A stretch of 64,000 nt of DNA. Origin: Trichobilharzia regenti. Its lineage: Eukaryota; Platyhelminthes; Trematoda; Strigeidida; Schistosomatidae. The stretch lies in the NCBI GenBank assembly GCA_944472135.2, contig OX235270.1, forward strand, positions 57,293,267-57,357,266, in the 5' to 3' direction. Below are positions 24,989 to 37,727 of the stretch, one piece after another. Position 1 is the stretch's first letter. Each line of letters begins with the position of its first letter. The notes under the pieces are model-generated. The model had not been told where the DNA came from, searched no databases, and saw nothing but the letters and a program-made list of their open reading frames with translations. The translations under genes were made by a program, and so were the position numbers.

Positions 24989-26175
24989 AAAACTATCTTC
25001 ACATAGTAACGAAGGTGATAATAATTTTCAAATTGATATGATAGTTTGAAGGTACGAATATAGATTACAAGGGGCTTAGAGACAAGATTTCATAGGATTA
25101 GAAAATAGTTACAACGTATGCAAAAATTAATATTTGATAACTGGAGAAATAATTTTAAAGGCGAATCCAAGGTGACAATTATTTTCAACTTGATATGAAT
25201 TACAAGAGGCTTAGAAACGCAGGGATAGAACGAATTACAGGTGTGAATAAAATGAGCATGGAAACAAATTGAAATCAAAATTTTCAACTTGAAATGTAAG
25301 TTAGGAGGTGTGAATATAGATTACAAGAGGCATAGAAACAAAAGATTACACAGGATTAGAATATAATTGTAAAATGGTTATTCTAAACGGATTACAAGTG
25401 TGATCAGGAGGAGCATGGAAACAAAATTAAAATAACTAGTTTTATAACTGAAAAAATAATTTGAGCCTGAAATGAAAGTTAGGACTTGTGAATAAAGATT
25501 ACAAAAGCCTTAGAAACACAAAAATTGCACAGGATTAGAATATAATTGTAAAATGGTTATTTTAAACGAATTACAAATGTGAACAGGGAAAAGCATGGAA
25601 ACAAACTTAAAATAACTTTTTGTAACTGAAAAAAAAATCAGGTGGATCAAATGAAGACTGAGGGACTAAGGATCAAACACAAGGTGAAGGAAAAAATGCT
25701 CAAAAGGAAAAAGCGAGAACGAAAACAAACGAGGAAGAGAAGAAAAAAAGACGGAAGCAAAGGGAACATACCAAGCTAGGTCCATGGTAGTTGTAGAGGT
25801 TGCACTAATTTCTTTTGAACACACAGATCCGGCTTCTCGATGCATACTGCGAGGGCTTCTGCAGTACAAAGAAGTCGGAAACATACTGCTCTTGGTAGGT
25901 TTCCGTTGACTTTGTAAATCACTTGTAATTCATATCAAGTTAAAAACAATTATCCCCTTCTATTTGACTTAAAATTATTTCTCCAGTTATCAAATATTAA
26001 TTTTTGCATACGTTGTAACTATTTTCTAATCCTATGAAATCTTGTCTCTAAGCCCCTTGTAATCCTTATTCCTACCTTCAAACTTTCATATCAATTTGAA
26101 AATTATTATCACCTTCATTACTATGTGGAATTAAACAAATAATAATTGTATCCATGTAAAATAAAACTATCTTCA
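24989..26175. mobile_element. Foldback-like element with 206-bp inverted arms and 13-bp direct flanks
   Basis: The left arm (25000-25206) and right arm (25922-26127) are inverted repeats of high identity; both carry gatttcataggattagaaa and ttacaacgtatgcaaaaatt in opposite orientation. Between them lie diverged direct units of about 180 bp, each with gattacaagaggcttagaaa-type and caggattagaatataattg-type blocks (near 25197, 25318 and 25497), then a purine-rich tract (25655-25760) and a short unique piece. AAAACTATCTTCA occurs at 24989-25001 and again at 26163-26175, suggesting a target duplication and an element spanning 25002-26162. No transposase is encoded, so it would be non-autonomous. 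Confidence 0.7.
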
Positions 26176-27129
26176 GTCATCCTTTTCCCTACCGAATAGA
26201 TCTACGATTTGTAGTTTAGATATTCTGATCTTCTAAGATAATAAGTCAAATGTTTTCTGACTCAGTATGCAGATTTTCAGAGTATATGAAATTCATTTGA
26301 TTTCCAGTTTTCATTTATTGTGCCACAAATAATATGCATAATTCGTGTCAATAGAAAATGTATGACTCTTCAGTAAGAAAACTTTTCACAGTTACTAAGA
26401 CAATTTAAAGACTTGCATGTTTTTTGTCAAATGTGAAAACACTCGAAGTACGATAAGTGTAATTCGATCACAAACAACTTTTCTCACAATATGACTCACG
26501 TCAAATTAGGTAGTCAAGTTTCATCGCTTTAAATGCATAAACAAGTTACGAATATAGGCAATGTTTTTCTCGAAATTTATGTATTGCTTGTTCACACTAG
26601 ACATCACATCGTGTAACCATTTTATGCCAACCTTCTGAGTAGACAGAAATTACATAGCCTGCATCTTGAAGGCGTTAGCGAGTATTCGGTTCAAATACCT
26701 GAACGACTGCAAGTTGTTCTGATTTCAAATATAATCAAACCAAGAAGCTGTGTATTGTTGAGAAAGTTTTATCAGGTTCTTAAGATGAATATCTTGCTTT
26801 AGATTTGCAAAAATACAAAAGAAATTTATTTTACAACAATGGCAGAACTGAATTTACACACAATAATCTGAGATAAGATCTATTCAAAGTTAGCTGACTG
26901 CCTACAGAATTTATACTGTTAGTCATGTTTATAATAGTGTTCACTGTTGAGGCGTCGTTAGTTCAGTGTTAAAATCCTGGCCAGCCAAGCAAGTAGTCTG
27001 GTTTTGATGCCCAGGCTACATACTCTTATTTAGTTGGTAATAATAATTAATTGCTTTATCCCCAAAGAGTACTTATGATGCAATGTGGAGTTGTAAGTGT
27101 TTTCTACAATTATTATTTATTCTATTCGT
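26176..27129. other. No recognisable gene
   Basis: AT-rich sequence. Around 26951-27010 there is a faint tRNA-like block (ggcgtcgttagttcagtgtt) that I could not extend into a SINE. Confidence 0.4.
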
Positions 27130-27342
27130 TGACATTCCAAGTGGAACATAGAACTTCAAGCTAGAGCTTTGAAGTTTCAGTAGAAGAGATATGGTTATTT
27201 TTACAGGGTGGGATTGTTAACATTATACCGAAACTTCCCTTTTTACCGATCTTATCACCGGCTTCGTAAGGCAAGGGAGTGTGTTGAACCTTAGACAATG
27301 TGTGTGGTTGTTAAGCAGTCTACCACTGTGCCACCGACGCAC
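27130..27342 (-). mobile_element. tRNA-headed SINE, family 2
   Basis: The minus strand starts with GTGCGTCGGTGGCACAGTGG, which is the family 1 head, and continues into the family 2 body: a B-box-like aaggttcaacacactccctt, then gataagatcggtaaa, then the 3' signature ttcaaagctctagcttgaag. It therefore links the two families. Confidence 0.78.
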
Positions 27343-28469
27343 ATTTTTTGCAGTATTGCATCTGATTTACTGAGCAATGGCAACCGAAAAAATACATTAC
27401 GGGATACAACCAAAATGTAAAACATCAACTTTTGGCATTAGAAGAAACAGTAGGGTCAAAACGTACAAATAGCCGATACAGAACCAGGAAAACAAGGAAG
27501 ATATGGTGTGACTCCAACAATGCAACTGCATGAAAACAACACTCCCGCTACGGAAAATTCAAAGCTTGAAGCCCCAGGTTCCACTCAGAACGCAAGGAAT
27601 TTAAAATATGAGTTGATTTGATGGATTTAGAGTGTGACGGCAAATAATACTAACGTAAGACATTCACTTAAACCAACTTGCTAAAGTCAGACCGAAGTGA
27701 TCTAAGCGCCGATAGACCATTTGGTTTATTTGGGCTAAGCTCATTAGCAATTTGTTTGAGTTCGGTTATAATCATCATTCACTCAAACAAAATGTCTAGC
27801 AACATATCTTAAATCACACAATTGTTATCTGTTGCCACTGGTTACCACCTGATAACGCCTTTGCTTCACTTTAGTAGAACCTTTTTACCCATGTAATTCA
27901 CACAAATAAAGGAAATGAGTATCTACTTCTTTGAGATCAACGTACCCAATATTTTTTCTAAGTAACTTCTACAAGCTGTGGTAGACATGCAGTCAAAAAA
28001 TACCACAGGTATAAATAGTTCATAATCTTAAGAAATTTATATCAGAAGTTAGTGTTCTTTGATTATGCTTGTATTTCAGTGAATGGAAAATAACATAACT
28101 TTATAAATGAAGATATATTTAAATAAAATGAATTCTGAATATTCAGATACAGGTCTGTGGAAAGTGAATAGCTTTTAAAGTAGTTCAGATCACTTCTAAG
28201 TACTAATTAGTTCCGAATATCAGTTCTCTATGGTTTTTGATACTCTTGAACAAAGCAAAAGCACTGTCGATTACAATTTCAAGACAGTCAGACCTCTTGG
28301 TACTTACGTCATCACTCAGTTGCTAATTTCAAAATCGCTGTTTCATGTCTTCTAATAACTGACAACTTGTGGAATAACTTCAACATAATTTTACGTGCCT
28401 GACTTCATCGACTAAGATGTCTCATAATACCCACGTAATCCACTTCTAAGAAAGGAATTTATATACATA
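27343..28469. other. No recognisable gene; SINE scrap
   Basis: A scrap resembling the 3' signature of SINE family 2 (aaattcaaagcttgaagccc) lies at about 27558-27600 on the plus strand. Nothing else is recognised. Confidence 0.4.
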
Positions 28470-28658
28470 TTTTTGATTTTTGATTTCAGCTTGATTCCAC
28501 ACTATATTTTTGGTACAAGTATGAAATTTTCAGCATGAATATCGGTAGCCCAAATTTTGCAGACCAACCATAGATATCAGGTGTGGGTCGGCAGGGGATC
28601 GAACGTCGGACGATGTGCGTGGTCGGCGAGAGTCCTAACCACTGTGCCACTGACGCAC
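28470..28658 (-). mobile_element. tRNA-headed SINE, family 1
   Basis: Full architecture on the minus strand: a head ending at 28658 with GTGCGTCAGTGGCACAGTGG, a B box (ggggatcgaacgt on the plus strand), the body gatatctatggttgg and a short A/T tail. The A-box region has one change relative to the best copies and the B box is altered. Confidence 0.85.
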
Positions 28659-29379
28659 AATACATCTTTTGTGTGGCTAATTGTTGACGATCTGTAACAA
28701 ACGTTCCTTTGAAGCCTTTCACTTCCTTTCAAAACTCTTAAAAGAATGGTCTTTATGTATTTATTTCCTCATGTTATTTGTCTTCTTTATAATTCTTACA
28801 TTTTTTAACTATTTTTCAAAGGGCCACAAATGGGATTAATGTTGTTTTTGAGTACCAACTCTCGAAACAATTTAAATTGTATATTTTAGGCGGATGCCAC
28901 TCAACGTCTTAAAAATGGATACGTTTTGTGAAGTTTCTCATATGGCACAACTGATTCGAAGAAAAACTACAGTACACAAATTATATACGACCTTAAACTT
29001 ATCTTTGTCACTAAAAGGAAATTTTCAACTGACGACTCGTGGACAGTGCCAAGGATTTTAGTACTATAGTTTCAACTATCAGAGAAAGTTTAGCTATACA
29101 TGCAGATGACAGTGTGACAGAAATTCGAATGGGAACAAAGGTGGCTTCAGAATCATCTGCGTGAAAATCTATCAATTGAACTACTGACCAGACCTTGGTT
29201 GCTTCAAACACCAACGGTTTACATCAGCTTCGGTGACAGCAAATATTTGGTATCTATCTATTTACTATCCTACTAGCTCCAAGACATAAGTAAAGTATCA
29301 TAGTGTGTATAGTTTACCTAGAGATTTATTTACTGTTTCCCGTAAATGAGGAAACACTGCCGTTACAAATTGTAGCTGA
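28659..29379. other. No recognisable gene
   Basis: The minus frame at 29011-29214 has no family resemblance. Otherwise this is featureless AT-rich DNA. Confidence 0.45.
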
Positions 29380-29526
29380 TAAAAAGAGTTCGAACCCCGG
29401 TGGGTGCGTACTGCTGAAGTACGAAACTGCTGTCCAGTACTCCCAGGTTTTCCAATGGTTCTCTAACTAATGTCAGCTCATGATGAAAATCCTGTAACCA
29501 ATCAAATCCCTACAAACCAACACTTG
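29380..29526 (+). mobile_element. Hammerhead-type SINE with stem II deletion
   Basis: It starts within the tRNA-like B-box region (gttcgaaccccggtgggtgc) and ends caaaccaacacttgaaaaag. The fold at 29408-29440 keeps stem I (GTACTG/CAGTAC), GAAAC and the cleavage triplet GTC, but stem II is collapsed. Its core starts with C (CTGAAG), unlike most copies here. The body is almost identical to the insertion at 16.5 kb. Confidence 0.82.
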
Positions 29527-30082
29527 AAAAAGGGTGCACTGAATTAGACAAAAAGGTTTTTTTATGTTCTCACTATCTGACAAGAGACTGAATCAAAGAT
29601 TATGAATGACAGTGGCTAACTACAGTTTCTCTTAGACTACAGTATAAACGGTCTTTTGCTCAAACTACCACACAAGCCTCTGTTTGCTGGAAAAAGAGTA
29701 ACAATCTGACTACACAAAGTGAAAAATTGTAATTACTTACTCTATAACATGATTGTAAATCATAGAATGAACTATTAAATGAGATGTATCCTTTTTCTTT
29801 TTTCTCCTTGAACCAAATGCAATTAGTCATACAGTGAGTGTACACCTTACTATTGTAACTTTATGTAGTCGTATCAGATTACTTCTTTCAGACAGGTAGT
29901 CCACTTGTCACCCAATTACTTTAAGCACACAAAAGACTGATAAGTGTACAGAACTTCATGAGTTTTGGTCGGCTATTTTCTGAAAAGTATACCCAAGACT
30001 GTAACGATTTCAAGTACTCTATTACAATATTTCAGCAGAATAAACATAAGGATTTTAGAAAGCTTATTACTGTTGCTTTGAG
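29527..30082. other. No recognisable gene
   Basis: Nothing identifiable. The minus frame at 29660-29845 is unsupported. Confidence 0.45.
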
Positions 30083-30316
30083 CTTCGGTGGCACAATGGT
30101 AGAATGCTTACTAACCACAAACGTGGTCCAAGGTTCAACACACTCCCTTGCCTTAAAAAGCCAGTGATAAGATCGGTAAAGAGGGAAGTTTAGGTATGAG
30201 GTTAACAATCCCATCCTGTAAAACAAACACCACTTCTACTGAAACTTCAAAGCTCTAGCTTGAAGTTCTATGTTTCACTGGTAAAGTAAAGGAATTAAAT
30301 AATAATAATAATAAAT
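30083..30316 (+). mobile_element. tRNA-headed SINE, family 2, best plus-strand copy
   Basis: Starts cggtggcacaatggtagaat (A box), has aaggttcaacacactccctt (B-box region) and gtgataagatcggtaaagag, and ends with ttcaaagctctagcttgaag and an (AAT)n tail. The short open frames on both strands here are by-products of the SINE. Confidence 0.82.
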
Positions 30317-33300
30317 ATCACTGTTGCTTATCGACCACCTTAACTCGTTTATTGTCAGTTGCCTTATGTTAACGATTCCACTCGACGAAATGAACCGAGT
30401 TGACTTCCTCAAGATCAGTTCACTGTAGGTGACATTATATTAGCACACCAGCACTCTCCAAAATGAGCTTAAATTTAAAAAATTTCATGATTCCTAACTA
30501 GTTAATTATTAACTCCCATGTCAGTTTAATCTTTTTTTCAGTTGTTATAGTCTTACAACCATTTTCTTTTGACCATTATACAAACATCTGAGGCGATTTG
30601 AACTGATACATTTCTGTTTAGAGTTGTGCATTGTTCCGTCAATCTATTAAAATGTTCCAAGGACATGATTTTCAGTTAAACAGAAGTTAATATTTGCTAT
30701 AAATACTTGTAATTGGTTTTCGTTTATTCTGACAACAGAATATATGGTGTTTGCTGAGTTAAGAGTTGAGTACATTAACGAACTTTTAATATTTTCATGA
30801 GCATCACTTTAGTAGCTTAAGACTCGTTGATCACTCAGTAGTACGATAATCTGAATGGATAGTGAATATCTCAGAATGAATTTATGTTGACTTTCTTAGA
30901 CATCGAATGTGACTGCAAAGCTCTGTAATAGTTCTGTTTGTTCAATATAGCACACACTGATGCAGTGTGTTGCAAAAATTAACAATACAGCGTATACATA
31001 TTATGTGTTGCTGAACATTTGTAGCCATAGATTGAGAAATAATTCCATAATGTACTCATGAAATTTTAGAAGGACGTGTCGTGTTTGTTGAGGTCAACTA
31101 GATTATGAGCTAAACAATTTATTCAACACGTCATGACTACTCTACACAAATTAATATATTCTTAGTGTAGCTCGCTCTATCTTTATGGGTAGGCTACCTT
31201 ATTGGAGGCCAGCCTAGTAAATTAGGTACATCAAACTTACATTTATGCATAAGTGTATTCACACAAAAGCGAGATACAAACCGATATCTGAAAGTTGATA
31301 AATGCCAAGATTTTATTTCACCTTACGTAAATCCGCCTCATGGCTTTGATTTGCCTATGAAAACTGACAAGTTTTATTACCTTTGTGTGACATAAGTCTA
31401 ATCAGTAGAACGGACTATCGAATATGTTGAAGTGGTTCACGTCGAACCTCAAATCCAGTCGGATATCAAGACGAGTAACAACTATAATTAGGTAATTTGT
31501 TCACAGTAATGAATTTGTATTGTAAACTCGAACCAAGATCACATATGCTACATTTTACACTGACTCTTTTCAAAACCTCACCCTTATCATTATCTGAATT
31601 CTATACATCTGATGACGCTTACTTGACTGTTAACTCCAAAAAATGTTTGGTGAGTGTTCATTTCTTTGTGAAAATTTATTTTCCTCTCTGTGAAACAATT
31701 ATTCTGTTTCTTCGAAAATCAGCCAACCAGTCGACATATACTACTGTGTAAATGCATACATTAAAGTGTGCACACCATCTTACGTAATTACAATGCTTAA
31801 TAACGTAAGTGTTTAAGACAGTGTTGATCAACAGACTAGTGTAAGACGAAGCAATCAGTTACTTTTACGTCTTGATTCAGCTTTATTCCAATTAAGTCAA
31901 ATCAACTTAGGTTGAACAGTTTCAAACTAATCAGTTTCACAAGTGTGTCATTGGATGAACAAGTCGTTACGATTATCCCAACTCATACATTTATTTAAAT
32001 ATGATTAAGAGAATTTATTTTTGTTTATCAAAAGTGTTATGTATGCAATGAACACCTTTATTAATCTGTGGACAAGGCGTTCCACAAAAGAAAAAGAAAA
32101 ACCTTTCCTATTTTATTCACTTAAATTTTTGAACTCTTTATCATTTTGTCATCATTTAAAGCCTGTAAATTAAACGTCAGAGTTTACAATGTTTCGAAGT
32201 AAAACAGGCTTAAAAGAACTTTAGATGATACACTTACTATTCAGAAAATCTGACAAGGTTATTAAATAAATTTTGGGTTTATTGGTAAAGCAGTGTTAAC
32301 AATTATGAGTGACAAGAGAAATTAAACTTCCAAATTCTGAAACTGGCAAACTTAGTTTACAGTCAACACCTCTGTAAATACACATCTTCAGCTGTAATAT
32401 CCGTTATCTGTGGGTCACATCATCGCGTTCGCGTTCGTTAATTTTCATCAGTCAGACTAGATGTGTCTTTCAGTCAAAGAATCCTAAAAAGGATTTTCAT
32501 CTTACTAATAATTCGGTCATTCCGACGTGTACTGTAGTGATAGTAGCGGTAGGTGGTAGTCTACCTTGTTAGATCATACAAAGAAGTGAAAATCAAATAC
32601 TATAATAAAATTATGCTATTAGTTTTCTTTCATTTAAAACACTTCACCATAACTGTTTTCCACTTTAATACTTTTTCATTAAACAAAATCTTCATCTAAA
32701 TCTTTCACTAACTTTTAAAAAAAATATAATCATAACACAAGTATTTTAAATTATTCAAGGTTTATTTTTCTAAACATTTTTCTGCACTTTTACTTTGCAA
32801 ATAATGAAAGCTTTCTATGCGTTATGTTTGTGCAAGGCGAACTGGTCACAGCTGTGTTAGGGGCACACAAAATACAACTTAGTGCTTTAAAAAATCACAT
32901 CAGTTTAACAAAACAATGAAAGGGAAACCAGACAAGTATGAAAATAAAGCAAAGATAATGCATAAAAGACATAATGAAACGCTTGTCAAACTGCAAAGAA
33001 GTTGAAAAGTACTGGGGTTTGCAGTGTACACGGTCCATGGTGAAATCTCATCATGATTATCTTTAGAAATCTGGTATACTCAAATCGCACACTGTGCTGT
33101 GAGTTGTTTGCGGTTACCTACCTCAGGGTAGTGTGTATCAAGAAGAACGAGTAGTGTGGTCAGAATATTTTCAATTTTCAGAAGTTGCGGTGAAATTCCA
33201 CTTTCAAATAAGTAGCTTTGAAGTAATTGATCTCCTTTAGTATTACTAGTTCACCCAAAACTATGTGCAGAATTAAGATTACTTGAAGTGATTTAACTAT

Positions 33301-34992
33301 TTGAACAGATTCAATCCAAGTATATCATTGGCCAGCTGGGTCTCATCCTAGAACAGTTAAATTTATGCTGCATAGCATTCAACTGTGGAAGTACATGGTG
33401 TGAATTGGGATCTTTGAAGTAACACCACTTCCCATAAACCTAAGAATAAATGCGTATATGCGTGAAGCTACACTTGCAACTTCCTACAGATTTTTGCAGT
33501 CGCTTATCTGAAGTTTACTCAGTGTGCACCATATTTACTTAACGAAATCAGTGACAATCACAATAACTTAGCGCCTATGAATTTCATAGAAACTTTATTA
33601 CTAAATTCCTGCACTAGACGTATACTAATTTCCCAATCGAATCCACTACCTCCTGGTGGTTACTTTTCTTTCTTTTAATCACCTTTCGAAGCTATGTTGT
33701 CTACAATAATTATCTTGTGACATTCTACCACACTGGAAAATGTACTCGAACAGCGTTGGTCTCTCTTCGTAATGATCTCGAACAGTGAAATCATACTGAT
33801 GTTTGAAACGGCATTTAATTGTATTAGGACGTTTTTTTAAGAATATCAGAAATGGTCGACCTTAGAAAAATTGCACTTCTTTTGTTTAATAAAGAACGGC
33901 ATCACTGACAAAGGATATTTGGCTGAGGTCTCTAAATCACAAATCTGAATCGTAAACCTGTAAAGTAGGTGGTCGCTGGCTTTAAACAGATATCGGTAGT
34001 CTCAGTAAAGTAGTGTTGACTGATTAGCAAATATCAGAGCGTGTTTAACTTATTGAAATTCGTACCATTGTGTCTCAACTTAACTCGAATAGTATACAAA
34101 CATATCCATATTGCTGTGTCATAAGCTACAGTTATTGTGTAAAGGCTGTAATACTACCTGCCTACCTAGGTATCTGTAGGCTGAACAGTTTTGAAACATG
34201 TAATTATCTGACTGGAAGTCACATGCCCACTCCCACCAGCTACAACCGCATACTAGCTCACTGAAATTATCTGGCTTATACCCACTAATGTATTCTGATT
34301 TCGAACAAACCCATGTATTGCAAAAGAAAAGGTAAGGATTTGTCTTTAACCCACTAAAGTATGGTGGTAAACGAAAATTTTCAGGTGAAACCCTTGTTTA
34401 CAACTACCCTTTGTGACGATTTAAAAAAAATTATAAAGCGGAAAGCTGAAGAAAAAATAGGGTGTGGGAATGATTAAACTCAGTATACAAGGGTAAGGGA
34501 TTTTCAATGTGAAATTTGTCTATTGAATAAAAAATAAAAGATAGTAATGGGACTATTCTTTTTATCACAAAATCCATTGGTTAACACTAGCATACAGGCT
34601 GGATTACAAAATGCAGCAGAATGGACTAACTTAATTCAACAGCTTCATAGTGTCCGGCATGTGAATACACCATTCAAACGCATTGGAAATATTATGTCGA
34701 TGTCTTAGTTAGCTTATGGCAGCCAAGCAACTTGCTGAGTACCGTCAACCACTAATAACATATATCATTCAATTTATTTTATTATTTGAAATGATTCTAT
34801 TTCCTAAACGATAAATTTAAACAGTCAGGTGTCAAAATAATGACCAGGTACTTTATTTTGCAATCATGTGAACAAATTTCTAGTTATTTTTATTATCTTT
34901 ACAGTCGACCATCAACAGTTCTTATTTATCTAAATTTTTTGTACATAACCAGATTATCCATACTTGTCATTTACACTGTGATAGCGTGACAT
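30317..34992. other. No recognisable gene
   Basis: 4.7 kb of AT-rich sequence. The open frames at 31497-31751 and 34070-34264 were inspected and carry no motif. No repeat family was recognised by eye. Confidence 0.4.
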
Positions 34993-35190
34993 GTGCGTCG
35001 GTGGCGCAGAGGTTAGGACTTTCGCCGACCGTGCACATGATCCGGGGTTCGACCCCCTACCGACCCACACCTGATATCAATTGATCGGCCTGCAAAATTT
35101 GGGCTACCGATATCACATGATCAAAATTCCATACGTATACCTAAAATAGGGTGTGGAATCAAGCTATAATCAAAATAAAAATTGAAAAAA
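34993..35190 (+). mobile_element. tRNA-headed SINE, family 1, plus strand
   Basis: The head GTGCGTCGGTGGCGCAGAGG carries a slightly altered A box. The B box is GGGGTTCGACCCC. The acceptor-like 3' side (ccgacccacac) carries one change. The body includes cacctgatatcaattgatcg and ends caagctataatcaaaataaa. Confidence 0.86.
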
Positions 35191-37314
35191 TACGCCAATT
35201 TATTCTAATTAATGAATGTCCTTCTGGACTACGAATAAACGATCAGAACAGATCAATAACATAAGATCTTAAAGTCAAGGCTTTTAAAAGAATATGTAAA
35301 AGAAATATGTAACGGCAGAAGATAAGAGAAGTCGTGACGGACTTTTTTATTTAGGAAACACGCATCATATTTACACATTTTAACCACATTCAAAGTCGGT
35401 CGGGTCAGAGGACAATAAACTGTTCTGACTGGTTGGCAATTGACCCAATGTTAAACAAAGGGGTATAAGCTGTCTAATGCGATTATTCGCCGACCATAAC
35501 GTAAACTGAATCCAGATTTGAGGAATAATCACTTCTACCTTTGTAGCTATTGACTTAAACTGTTGATTACAATTTTTGACCGCTTCCTGTCAGTTTCCAT
35601 CTCCTTGATGCATGCCACAAATATACTCCTGAAGCCTTTATGATTTCGTTGCTTCCGGTAGGTTTAACAACTGCATAGTCTCACCAGATTTCAGAAATGT
35701 ATTGAAAGGTACATTAAGTTGCTAACTCACATGAAGCGCTTATTGCTGACTCTAGAGAAAACATTAGTGGTTTCTGTAAAATTAAATTTTAATATACAAT
35801 CAGGAAGTCTGCATTGATCAATGTTGCTTAGTTTGAGAATAATCACTTCAAAAAGCTTCATCTGGTATCCAAAAATATGTCATTTCCCCATGATGTCGAA
35901 TCCTAACTGACTGCAATAGAAATGTGTATAACTGAAGAAGTAGCAGTTTCCCGCAACATCGTAACACTGTGATTTATTGATACGAAAATCATCATCAAGA
36001 ATGAGTTTAAACTGTAACAAATTCAGGATCTATCGCTTGCATAGACTCGCATCCTGTTGTTACTGCTCACATCAAAGATCCGAAACCTTCTAACGAAACT
36101 ACTAGGTTACAGCAGTTGCCTATTATTGAAAATGGGTGTTTTATTTCATTTTATCTTAGACAAGTCAGTTGTTTTCCTCAAGATCAGGTCAACGTGTAGG
36201 CTAAAAACAGTTCGATACAAATGAAAAGGAAGTAAGACTACAATGGTATGTATGTCAAATGGGTCCACAGGATATTCATAACGAAACAGTGCAGAGTAAG
36301 AGAAATTACTGTATTACGAACTTATAATCCCCTGCCACGATTCACATTCAGTACACTTAGTAGTTTTTATAAAACACACCATTAGCAAGGTATACTTTAT
36401 TAGCATGCATGAAGTTTGTAAACATGAACAACTTATAGTGTCTAGTAGATACGAAAAATAAATAAACAACAGACTAATTAACTAAATAACAACAAAAAGT
36501 AGTGAATTGTAATGGATTTATCTAATCAGCTGTTTCTGTTTATCAAGCATCCATGATAGTGAACTTCTTGTTATTCGAAAATAGGTATAAAAAAATGAAA
36601 GTACCATCACTTTAGTACGCTAGAAAATATTCTTATTTGGAACATTAATAATTCTGATGATTCACTCCTACTTTATTTACAAAGCAGGTGGTAAATATTC
36701 TTGCATATCACAATGCTTAAATGTGATGATTCAATTTATATATATATCCTTCTCTTAGGCTATAACATAGATATATATTGAAATCTGAATATATCCTTAA
36801 TTTCCTCACACATATAAAGTTAATGGTACACGGAATCCCGTTGACTTTCAAGTTAAAAAGTGAACAGGTTGAGTTATATATTCTAGACTGTGTTAAATAA
36901 AACAAAGACAAAATGGCGGGTTACACATTAACTTCGATAGGAAACCATCACATTCTAATGAGTCCTTTAACTTCGAATCATTCCAGTGAAAGTCACTGAA
37001 GGTGGGCTTTGTCCAATCTTGTTGCCGCAGTCGGGCTAGTAGTCTGACCAGTGAGTCATAAACAATAATATAAAGAAATTTATCGGATAAGGAAAACTTT
37101 ATAACTGTCCACTTGAATTCATTGGAAACTTGGCTTAAGTATCCAAAGGGATTCATTTACCGAAAATCATTTAATTTACCGAATACCATGTAATGTCTGT
37201 GAAGTCAGTTACACACGTGAAAATAGTAAACACGGATCCGTTAGGTCATCGAGACAGGATTTCAGCTACACCTGAAATAATTTACACTGCTAGGTTAAAT
37301 AATCTGGAAAATAA
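35191..37314. other. No recognisable gene
   Basis: AT-rich sequence. The minus frames at 36717-36911 and 36893-37156 overlap and have no supporting features. Confidence 0.4.
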
Positions 37315-37403
37315 ATGGGTAAAATTTATTTTGACAAAGTCTCACAGTGTTATACAGTAATATTTACGGTAAATAAATTTTTGTCAAAATAAATTTTACC
37401 CAT
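37315..37403. repeat. Perfect 24-bp inverted repeat with 41-bp spacer
   Basis: The arms at 37315-37338 and 37380-37403 are exact reverse complements (the left arm begins atgggtaaaatttattttga). The transcript could form a strong hairpin. It lies about 330 bp upstream of the Penelope-associated inverted repeat, but no direct link is seen. Confidence 0.85.
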
Positions 37404-37727
37404 AATGGAATTATACTCTATCACAGTGCACAAGTTTTATTCTTATATCACTAGAAAAAAAGTGCTCGTCCATTGCTACGCATTCAATCGCCTGTAATCA
37501 CACAGTAGAATGAGATAAGATAAATCTATTAAGAAGTAATTTATTTGGGTGAAGAGAGAAGTTGATGGCTAAATATTTATTCACCTAGAAAACACCCATT
37601 GTGTGCTAATATAAACGATACAATACCAGATTCAAGTAAATGCAAATATGCATTTTTAAAAAGTATGGAGTGAAGCTGTATAAAGCAATTAAGGAAGTCG
37701 TGTGAATACGTTGACATAATTATGATC

